From positions 124,001 through 188,000 of the forward strand of contig JAJZAJ010000001.1 in assembly GCA_021799475.1 (NCBI GenBank): a DNA stretch of 64,000 nt, written 5' to 3'. The stretch is from Microcaldota archaeon. GTDB taxonomy: Archaea; Micrarchaeota; Micrarchaeia; Micrarchaeales; Micrarchaeaceae. Each line of letters starts with the position of its first letter. Position 1 is the first letter of the stretch. Below are positions 57,029-64,000 of this stretch, in pieces. Position numbers and translations under genes: made by a program. The notes under the pieces were generated by a model, which did no database searches, had not been told where the DNA came from, and saw only the letters and a list, made by a program, of their open reading frames with translations.

Positions 57029-57432
57029 TGACATCCTCTCCTATCTGAAAGATAGGAGGTTCCTCTTGCTCTTGACTCTGTGTCCGTCCTCATCTGTTAC
57101 CATCGGAGCGGGTTTCGGAACCTTTTTACTGGGTTCGGGGTCGCAGAGCATCCTTGCGTTGCCTCTTTGGAGGTATCAGTGCTCTCCTTGCATACATCCC
57201 TGTCTGTATGCAATCGGGATATACCCTTATTCCGCACCTTTTGGATGGGTGCGGGGACATTCCCTACTGTGGATTTCGTGCCACAGCGCATCTCATTTGG
57301 GCATATCGCACTCAATTCTGGATAGTCCTTTTCAGGGCGTATTCCAGATATATGCGAGACCAATATCATTATTTCACCAGCAAAATTTATATGCATTCAT
57401 CCCCTAACTGAAGATTAGGGACTTTCTGCTAT
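57029..57432 (-). mobile_element. Non-autonomous IS200/IS605-type element (~400 bp) with structured interior
   Basis: Left-end hairpin (57401-57420) and right-end motif AGGAGAGGATGTCA match the TnpB element ends; no recognisable tnpA/tnpB; internal perfect hairpins at 57188-57213, 57232-57254, 57267-57286. Confidence 0.75.
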
Positions 57433-57447
57433 TCATTTTGTAATATT

Positions 57448-57520
57448 TGCACCAGCCGGGATTTGAACCCGAGTCGATGGCTTGGGAAGCCATAGTCCTA
57501 CCAGGCTAGACTACTGGTGC
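57448..57520 (-). tRNA. tRNA-Gly (anticodon CCC)
   Basis: GCACCAGTAGTCTAGCCTGGTAGGACTATGGCTTCCCAAGCCATCGACTCGGGTTCAAATCCCGGCTGGTGCA. Confidence 0.94.
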
Positions 57521-57545
57521 ATCTAAGTGAGTTTTGCTGTGCCTA

Positions 57546-58337
57546 TTACCGTATATATTTCGGATTTTCACCGCTTTGGATGGTCGGTTGATCCGGTGCA
57601 GCTATTGCGCCCTGCATCTGCTGCAGCTGCAGCTGCATCTCGTGTGCGGCTTTCTTTGTCTTCTCTATGAGCTTGTCAAGATTCTGCATGTTCGTGGTGA
57701 TTCCGAGTTGCTTGGCGAGCACGCTTAGCACCGCTTTTGCCGCAGCGGCATCCACGTCGGCAAACAAAGTCTCGCCCATTATACATACCCCATCGATACC
57801 CTTTTCCTTTGTGAAAGATATTAAAAGCCCCGCAGAGCCCATTATGACCCCTCTAGACTTTCCGAACAGAACACCTTTTGCCTTCAGGCTCTCCGCAGCT
57901 TTTTCGCTTGTCGCATATCCGAATACGCGCGGGTGCTCCTTGATCCTTTTTGCTATATTGTAACCGCCTAACGTGTATACTAGCTTTCCGTTAAGCTCAT
58001 TCTTGAAGAAGTCGACTATCTTGTCATTTACTATATAGTGGCCTTCCTGCGTGACGGACTGGCAGTCTCCCGTAAGTATGATGATGTCGCGTTTTATGTT
58101 TTTGTTTTTTATGAGATAAAATCTATTGTTGAAAAGCCTTGTTCCTCCGTGTTTGGTCATTATTACCTGTGCCGGAAAATGTGTGGAATAAAGAGTGGCG
58201 AAACGTTTTGCTTTGTTTTCCTTTATTAGATGGTTTGCTATAAGCCTGCCTACGCTTCCGATTCCTGGAAGACCGACAATCAATATAGGATCGTGCATGG
58301 TTGGACGCGACCTCATTATTATCTTTGTGGTGTCCAT
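57546..58337 (-). CDS. PAC2 family protein (COG2047-like)
   Basis: From MDTTKIIMRSRPTMHDPILIVGLPGIGSVGRLIANHLI; GVIMGSAGLLISF; CIMGET. Confidence 0.88.
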   Translation of the reverse strand: MDTTKIIMRSRPTMHDPILIVGLPGIGSVGRLIANHLIKENKAKRFATLYSTHFPAQVIMTKHGGTRLFNNRFYLIKNKNIKRDIIILTGDCQSVTQEGHYIVNDKIVDFFKNELNGKLVYTLGGYNIAKRIKEHPRVFGYATSEKAAESLKAKGVLFGKSRGVIMGSAGLLISFTKEKGIDGVCIMGETLFADVDAAAAKAVLSVLAKQLGITTNMQNLDKLIEKTKKAAHEMQLQLQQMQGAIAAPDQPTIQSGENPKYIR

Positions 58338-58345
58338 TTGCTCAC

Positions 58346-59140
58346 TTATATCGTCTCCATTATGTCTTCTTTCTCCTTCTTTAGCTTCTCCTTCTCTATC
58401 TCCAGCATCCCGTGTTTGAGCAGTGACTTCGCAGTATCCGTAGCTGACTTTATCTTGCTTTCTGCGTCCACATAGTTCTCCCCCTCGCATAATAAGTGGT
58501 ACTTAGGAGCGCTTATGTAGCTTACAGACACGCCTTTGGATTTTATTGCTGATACGATGCTGCGTAGTTCAGTTGCTCCTTTTTCGGTGTTGTATGTCGA
58601 CAGCTTCATCAAATACGATACTATATACTTCTTCTTCTTTTTGCTGGCCGTTATGAGGTCGGTGACTGAATTCTTCAGTTTCTTCGGTAATTTAGATTCT
58701 TCGAATGCCGGAGTTAAATCGGATGCATTCCTCACGAATTCGGTAAAGGTACCGAACTCGGACCTGACTTGCTGCTGCAACGCTTCTTTATCGGTTTCCA
58801 TCTTTGATATTTTTACCGCACGTTGGAATAATGCGGCAAGCCTTTTTTCCAGGTTATATGCACCTATTCGGTCTTTTGCCTCTTTCGGAGTCACTTTTTT
58901 TAATGATATGTCTACCGTGCCGCGCTCTTTGTCGAAGAAATAGACCTTGCAGACTACCATCTGCCCTTCGTGGATGTACTCCCTGATATTTTTTATCCAT
59001 CCGGAAGATACCTCTTTTATCGGAAGAAAAACCTCGAGATTCTCGTATTCCGGTAGCTTGCAGTATGCACCGAACTGTGCCACTTTTGATATTTTTGCAA
59101 TTACTATATCGTTCATCCTTGGCAGTCTAGCGTCAGTCAT
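58346..59140 (-). CDS. Translation initiation factor aIF2 alpha subunit
   Basis: S1 domain DIVIAKISKVAQFGAYCKLPEYENLEVFLPIKEVSSGWIKNIREYIHEGQMVVCKV. Confidence 0.94.
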   Translation of the reverse strand: MTDARLPRMNDIVIAKISKVAQFGAYCKLPEYENLEVFLPIKEVSSGWIKNIREYIHEGQMVVCKVYFFDKERGTVDISLKKVTPKEAKDRIGAYNLEKRLAALFQRAVKISKMETDKEALQQQVRSEFGTFTEFVRNASDLTPAFEESKLPKKLKNSVTDLITASKKKKKYIVSYLMKLSTYNTEKGATELRSIVSAIKSKGVSVSYISAPKYHLLCEGENYVDAESKIKSATDTAKSLLKHGMLEIEKEKLKKEKEDIMETI

Positions 59141-59147
59141 CCTGTCA

Positions 59148-59441
59148 TCACTCCTGTTTGAGCTCAAGCTTCTTCTTCGTTCTTGAGCCGATCACGCGCT
59201 CCACGGAGTATCCGCACACTTTGCATTTTAGCAGCACTTTCTGCCTTTTCGCCAGTTTCGTGACTGTGGCTTTGCCTTTTACCTTTCCTATGTAACCAGT
59301 CCTCTTCCTTACCGCTACCCGGTTGCCCCTCTTGAGACCGCTGACTGGGCCTTTCGAGTATAATTTTAGTGTGTGCTCTGTGTGCTTCGCACATTTCGGG
59401 CAGTATGTCGACATTTGTTTGACTATCTTCATGACTTTCAC
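59148..59441 (-). CDS. rpl44e: Ribosomal protein L44e
   Basis: TYCPKCAKHTEHTLKLYSKG...TGYIGKVKGKATVTKLAKRQKVLLKCKVCGY. Confidence 0.94.
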   Translation of the reverse strand: MKVMKIVKQMSTYCPKCAKHTEHTLKLYSKGPVSGLKRGNRVAVRKRTGYIGKVKGKATVTKLAKRQKVLLKCKVCGYSVERVIGSRTKKKLELKQE

Positions 59442-59488
59442 TTTACAATAAGTAGTAATATTCTATCTAATTCCTTATTTATATTTAT

Positions 59489-59986
59489 CTATACCGGAAC
59501 ACATAATGAGTTGTTGATGAGGAACTCTGCATCTTCGTTTTTATCAGTCATTTCCAACAGCTGGTCTTTGTTAAGAGGACCTATCTTCTTGCCTGATGGC
59601 AGTATTATTTCAGGGATGGCCTGCAACGATTTCAATGTTTGTTTTTGTTTGGTTTCGTCGCTATTCGGCAATTTGGTGGTCTTTATTGTTTCGGATATTT
59701 TGTTGTAAAACTCCTGTTCTGAAGGCACTGCAGGCTGCGGCAGTGGTTTCTTATACGCCGAGTATATTAGTATTTTTTGCTTCCTTTTCTCGAACAGTTC
59801 CATAATCATCCTGGTCGTATTCTTTTTTATTGATTGGTCTGATTCTGTCAGTTCCTTGTTGTTGAAGGAGTTTATGAATGTGTTTATATCATCATAAAAA
59901 GTTTTGGGGAGTTGTTGTATCTCGCTGGTTTGTTTTTCTTTTTGTGTTATCTGCCACAAAAGATCGTATATATGATATTCAGTCAC
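59489..59986 (-). CDS. Hypothetical protein
   Basis: 165 aa ORF, downstream of the initiator tRNA. Confidence 0.5.
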   Translation of the reverse strand: MTEYHIYDLLWQITQKEKQTSEIQQLPKTFYDDINTFINSFNNKELTESDQSIKKNTTRMIMELFEKRKQKILIYSAYKKPLPQPAVPSEQEFYNKISETIKTTKLPNSDETKQKQTLKSLQAIPEIILPSGKKIGPLNKDQLLEMTDKNEDAEFLINNSLCVPV

Positions 59987-60140
59987 TTACTACACCCCAG
60001 AGTTCCGCTATTCGGACTTTTCTTATCTTATATTGTATAGTAATCGAACCCTCTTTTAAACTTATCTATGCGATTCTTGACTTGCTAGAAACACTGACGA
60101 CAAAATAGTGGAATTATGGCCTGTCAAGCCGCATGATTAA

Positions 60141-60215
60141 TAGCGAGGAGTGGATTTGAACCACCGATCTTCGGGTTATGAGCCCGACGGGCACTCCAAA
60201 CTACCCCACCTCGCT
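60141..60215 (-). tRNA. Initiator tRNA-Met (anticodon CAT)
   Basis: AGCGAGGTGGGGTAGTTTGGAGTGCCCGTCGGGCTCATAACCCGAAGATCGGTGGTTCAAATCCACTCCTCGCT with GGG:CCC anticodon stem and A1-U72. Confidence 0.93.
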
Positions 60216-60314
60216 ACACAACAAATAGCAATAGTTATCTATCGGTTAAATATAAAAAGACTTGAGGACACACGATTCTTATTTTTATTTTATGGTTTTA
60301 TTTTATTATCGTTT

Positions 60315-61103
60315 TTATTCTGTTTGTGTGGCCTGTACTTCTACAAGCTTAGCCGCATCCTCTTTGTTTATCATAACAAGACCGCTTCTACATCCACTAC
60401 ATTTGAAACTTTCTTCAAAAGCAGAATCAAAGGTAAATATCATCTTATTATGTTCATAACATTTATCGCAGACGAAATAATCATTACACTGGTCGTTTAT
60501 TATAGTGTCCTTGGCTTCCAACTGGCTTATATACTCAAAAAACGGATCGAGTTTGCTAACATTTATGTGCCATGCAAAAGAAAGCCACCCATTCACATTC
60601 TTCGAAACATAATAATTAGTTATCCCGGAATCCTGCATCATGTTGAGTATTCTCCTAACAGCATTTATCTTAATATCGAGTTTCTCCGCTATTTCCTCAT
60701 CTGTTTTCGGCTCTTCGAGGAGGTTCAATACATCGAGAACCCTCTTACTCACTTTCCTCTTTAGATATCTTACAGCAGAATCATTAGAGGCGAGCCTGGC
60801 AAGCGCAACTCTAACCTCTTCCGGCGGACAGATATTTATTTTGGCAGTACTAGCGTGAGTGCTTTTTACACCTGGGACGGATCCATCCGATTTTACCGGT
60901 CTTACTTCTTTTATCATTTTCACTGTTTTCGGTGCCCTCTCTCTTTTATTAATAATCTCTCTCATGCTCCTCGAACTCTTAACGCTCTTTCCAGCCGCCT
61001 TGCTCCTTATTTTCGCATGAGGGTTCCTAACGGACTTCGCTCCCTTAGCCTGATTACTCCTAATCTTCTTATTGTTACCTGCTTTTTTTCTATTTTTATT
61101 CAA
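60315..61103 (-). CDS. tfe: Transcription factor E (TFE/TFIIE-alpha) with basic N-terminal extension
   Basis: Winged helix DEEIAEKLDIKINAVRRILNMMQDSGITNY, zinc ribbon YFVCDKCYEHNKMIFTFDSAFEESFKCSGC. Confidence 0.87.
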   Translation of the reverse strand: MNKNRKKAGNNKKIRSNQAKGAKSVRNPHAKIRSKAAGKSVKSSRSMREIINKRERAPKTVKMIKEVRPVKSDGSVPGVKSTHASTAKINICPPEEVRVALARLASNDSAVRYLKRKVSKRVLDVLNLLEEPKTDEEIAEKLDIKINAVRRILNMMQDSGITNYYVSKNVNGWLSFAWHINVSKLDPFFEYISQLEAKDTIINDQCNDYFVCDKCYEHNKMIFTFDSAFEESFKCSGCRSGLVMINKEDAAKLVEVQATQTE

Positions 61104-61265
61104 AAAACCACGTGGGGATGGACTTACGTCAGCAATATCGTACTTCAGTACAGTTAAAGATATGAACGCTCTAGTATTTAAATACTATTATTAAATCCAA
61201 TTTTTAAACAGTGTTTTGGGATTTTGATAATACTAACATTTAATGGTCAATACTAGATATCTACA

Positions 61266-61895
61266 TTACGGCAGCAAAGATCTCTCAAACTGCTCCTTTG
61301 TCATCATATTCTCGAGTTCGCCTTGCTTATAGAGCCTGTCAAACACCAAAACATTGAAACTTGCGCCACGGTGCACGTCCACCGCCACATTACGCGTCTC
61401 TTTACCAAATATATCAATTTCAACAACGGCCGCACCTATCCTCTTTACAAACCCAAAAACACCGACCAATTCCGAATGCCCTTCACTATCCTGCATCCCT
61501 ATTATCCTAACTTCAAGGTTACGCGGCATTTTTACCGACGCGATAAAACTTTCAAACTTTTTCCTAACACCTATATCGAAATCAATGAACCTGCCTGCTA
61601 TGAGCGAATGGCGATTAACATCGTAGATTGACATAAAGATGTCGTAAGTCAACCCCAACGCGGCCGTGTAAGAGATCCCAACAGCAGATTCTTTCAATTC
61701 AACAGAATCGCCTATCTTTAGATAGGCGGTTCCCGAGTCGTCATTAAGCTTTATCTTAGATATATTAGGCCTAGGCTTGAAGCTGCGCAGATACCTTAAT
61801 GACCCGAATCCGACAGAGGCGGAATCCCTACCAAAGTCCTCTAAAAGCCCCATAAATGCCCCTAATAACCAATGTATATAAATATTATCCTTCAA
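61266..61895 (-). CDS. Hypothetical protein
   Basis: 209 aa ORF between tfe and rpoD. Confidence 0.6.
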   Translation of the reverse strand: MKDNIYIHWLLGAFMGLLEDFGRDSASVGFGSLRYLRSFKPRPNISKIKLNDDSGTAYLKIGDSVELKESAVGISYTAALGLTYDIFMSIYDVNRHSLIAGRFIDFDIGVRKKFESFIASVKMPRNLEVRIIGMQDSEGHSELVGVFGFVKRIGAAVVEIDIFGKETRNVAVDVHRGASFNVLVFDRLYKQGELENMMTKEQFERSLLP

Positions 61896-62003
61896 ATATC
61901 TATCTGAAGCTCATCTAAACTCTGCTTGCTTTTTGCGTTGCCGTGCGGCATCTGCCGCATCAGATTTACGAAAGAGGAGAGCTCAAACCCAACAAGTGAT
62001 TCG

Positions 62004-62579
62004 ATGAAGGTAGAGGTATTGGAAAATAATCCCGTGACTTTCCGTTTTTCAGTCAAGGGGATTGATACAAACCTAGCTAACGCAATAAGAAGATCATCGA
62101 TGGGGATGGTCGAGTGTTTCGCGATAGATTCTATCACGGTTTATGAAAACACGAGCGCCATGTTCGACGAATACATAGCTCATAGGATCGGCATGATACC
62201 GATAACCACACCGAGCAAAGGATACAGCGGGACAGATCAAATAATGTTCACATTAGATGTAGTCGGTCCGAAGACGGTTTACTCGGAAGACATGGAGACG
62301 CGGGACAAGGAAGTGGGCGTAGCCGATGAACACATACCGATAATAAAGTTAGCTGACGGGCAGAGACTCCGTCTGGATGGAAAGGCAGTAATGCGCCCAG
62401 GATCGAAACACGCTAAGTTTTCTCCTGGAATAGTTGCTTATGAGGAAAAAGATAATGCGACATATGAATTCAGCACAGAATCGTTCGGACAAATGCAAGC
62501 CAAAGAAATGATTAATAATGCCATCGAAGCAATTAGAGCACACATTAAGGAGCTTCAGAAGGAAGTAAAGAAGCTCTGA
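62004..62579 (+). CDS. rpoD: DNA-directed RNA polymerase subunit D
   Basis: From MKVEVLENN; VKGIDTNLANAIRRSSMGMVECFAIDSITVYENTSAMFDEYIAHRIGMIPI. Confidence 0.95.
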   Translation: MKVEVLENNPVTFRFSVKGIDTNLANAIRRSSMGMVECFAIDSITVYENTSAMFDEYIAHRIGMIPITTPSKGYSGTDQIMFTLDVVGPKTVYSEDMETRDKEVGVADEHIPIIKLADGQRLRLDGKAVMRPGSKHAKFSPGIVAYEEKDNATYEFSTESFGQMQAKEMINNAIEAIRAHIKELQKEVKKL

Positions 62580-62591
62580 TTTTTGCTAAAT

Positions 62592-62676
62592 GCGGAGGTG
62601 GCAGAGCTTGGTCAAATGCGCTGGATTGAGGTTCCAGTGCCTTAGGGCTGCAAGGGTTCGAATCCCTTCCTCCGCA
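62592..62676 (+). tRNA. tRNA-Leu (anticodon GAG)
   Basis: GCGGAGGTGGCAGAGCTTGGTCAAATGCGCTGGATTGAGGTTCCAGTGCC...GGGTTCGAATCCCTTCCTCCGCA. Confidence 0.95.
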
Positions 62677-62680
62677 AGTG

Positions 62681-63037
62681 ATGTTCATGAATACAATACA
62701 GGAAAAAGAAAATGTCAGGGAATGGCTCTCTGTCTTCAGCAGCGCAGCCAAGACCGGCAACTATTCCTCTTTCTACAAGAGGGCATACAATCTGCTTTCC
62801 GTTCCATCAAGGAAAAGAAAGGCGGTAACGCTATACAAACTGGACAGATACACGAAAGATGGAGACAATGTGATAGTTCCTGCCAAGCTGCTGTCCACAG
62901 GGAAACTGTCCCACAAACTGAACATAACGGTATTGGAATGCTCTTCAAAAGCGGAAGCCGCTATAAAAGCGTCAGGCAGCAGGATAATAGATGTTAAAGA
63001 CATGGTAAAGAACGGGAAAGTGCACCTTATAATTTAA
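62681..63037 (+). CDS. rpl18e: Ribosomal protein L18e
   Basis: SRKRKAVTLYKLDRYTKDGDNVIVPAKLLSTGKLSHKLNITVLECSSKAEAAI; upstream of L13-S9. Confidence 0.93.
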   Translation: MFMNTIQEKENVREWLSVFSSAAKTGNYSSFYKRAYNLLSVPSRKRKAVTLYKLDRYTKDGDNVIVPAKLLSTGKLSHKLNITVLECSSKAEAAIKASGSRIIDVKDMVKNGKVHLII

Positions 63038-63047
63038 TGTGGTTTTG

Positions 63048-63503
63048 ATGGAAGTTTCTGAGCTCAAGAGTTACGATATATACGATGGAAAAGACAAAGT
63101 GCTCGGCAGACTCGGCAGCGCTGTGGCAAAGCAGCTCCTGCAGGGCAAAAAAATAGCGATAGTAAACGCAGAACAGATAATCATCAGCGGGAATCTGCCA
63201 GACATAGTACACAAATATAAGACGAGATTAGATCTCAGGGACGGCGCCGACCCGACTCACTCTCCGTACTGGTCAAGACGGCCAGATATGCTGGTCAAGA
63301 GAATAGTGAGAGGCATGTTGCCTTACGACAGGAAATCCGGAAGAAACGCATACAAACAGCTGCGTGTCTTTATAGGGGTACCGGAAGCGCTTAAAGATTC
63401 AAAACCGATAGAATTAAAATCAAAGTCGCCAAAGACACTGTACTCGGGGTATGTGAGCGTAGCGGAACTGACGGAAACCCTGGGATACAACACTCCAACA
63501 TGA
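63048..63503 (+). CDS. rpl13: Ribosomal protein L13
   Basis: VLGRLGSAVAKQLLQGKKIAIVNAEQIIISG; VKRIVRGMLPYDRKSGRNAYKQLRVFIG. Confidence 0.95.
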   Translation: MEVSELKSYDIYDGKDKVLGRLGSAVAKQLLQGKKIAIVNAEQIIISGNLPDIVHKYKTRLDLRDGADPTHSPYWSRRPDMLVKRIVRGMLPYDRKSGRNAYKQLRVFIGVPEALKDSKPIELKSKSPKTLYSGYVSVAELTETLGYNTPT

Positions 63504-63510
63504 TGATAAC

Positions 63511-64000
63511 ATGACAGAGCCTCAACAGCAAAACCAGCAGCAGAAAAAGACCTCTCAGCCCCAAACTGCAGCAGCCGCACCCGCACCCACACCTGCATCT
63601 ACACCGGCATCTATACCTGTGGACATGGCAGCATCAAACCAAGAAAACCAAGAAAAGAAAAAAACAACAAAGAAGAGGGCACAACCCAAAAACAAAGTAA
63701 TAATGGTTAAAAGCAAGAGGAAGACCTCAGTCGCAAGAGCTTCTCTAAAAGCAGGCTCCGGAAGAATAAGGATAAACGGGGTAGACATAAACGCCGTAGG
63801 ATCGGCCACCTTAAAGAATATTGCGCTAGACCCTATAGAGATATCGCCTACAGCAAGGGCAACAATCAGAAATATAGACATTAAAATAAATGTTTATGGA
63901 GGTGGGCCAAGCTCCCAGACCCAGGCGATAAGGGGTGCGATAGCAAAAGGGCTCGTCGCTTATTCGGATAACCCGGTGCTCAAAGCAGAGTTCATGCAGT
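63511..64000 (+). CDS. rps9: Ribosomal protein S9, truncated at window end, Q/P/A-rich N-terminal extension
   Basis: KRKTSVARASLKAGSGRIRINGVDI...INVYGGGPSSQTQAIRGAIAKGLV. Confidence 0.93.
   Translation, partial: MTEPQQQNQQQKKTSQPQTAAAAPAPTPASTPASIPVDMAASNQENQEKKKTTKKRAQPKNKVIMVKSKRKTSVARASLKAGSGRIRINGVDINAVGSATLKNIALDPIEISPTARATIRNIDIKINVYGGGPSSQTQAIRGAIAKGLVAYSDNPVLKAEFMQ

Noticed and set aside
57041-57058. Possible CRISPR-like palindromic repeat
   Set aside because: Only two related hairpins at the element ends; no repeat-spacer periodicity. No CRISPR array or cas gene was seen anywhere in the window.
57097-57396. 99-aa ORF inside the short IS605-type element
   Set aside because: No TnpA/TnpB motif (no HUH, RuvC or zinc finger); it spans several perfect hairpins, so the interior is more likely structured RNA or DNA.

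Overview
The window is a compact archaeal chromosome segment. Gene content suggests a DPANN/Micrarchaeota (ARMAN-like) lineage, but that placement is inference only. Most of it is informational and housekeeping genes: ftsZ, adk, deoxyhypusine synthase, prenyl synthase, beta-CASP RNase, an L7Ae-S28e-L24e cluster, L30e-S12-S7-EF2, SMC, signal peptidase, RpoK, geranylgeranyl reductase, a sufB-sufD-HTH-sufC-sufS-(56 aa ORF)-iscU cluster, PolB, MetAP, class II RNR, RNase HII, aIF2-alpha, L44e, TFE, RpoD and L18e-L13-S9. Six tRNAs are readable: Leu-TAA, Gln-TTG, Arg-TCG, Gly-CCC, initiator Met-CAT and Leu-GAG. The accessory signal is mostly small mobile DNA that the ORF track does not show. (1) A ~2.7 kb element at 23341-26042 has a 10-bp direct repeat CCTCAGCGCG, two nested terminal inverted repeats per end with ~38-39 bp spacing, a SWIM/zinc-ribbon DDE transposase and membrane-protein cargo. 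(2) A ~0.57 kb element at 34753-35321 has 16-bp perfect TIRs, a 9-bp flanking direct repeat and iterated subterminal motifs. (3) An intact tnpB-only IS200/IS605-type element interrupts a small gene that can be reconstructed in frame. (4) A ~400 bp element at 57029-57432 shares the ends of the TnpB element, has no recognisable tnpA/tnpB and contains several perfect hairpins. A Cys-containing HTH regulator inside the suf cluster, with a TATAACT-C-AGTTATA palindrome in the operon promoter, is a further testable lead. All calls come from reading sequence and ORF translations; no searches were run.
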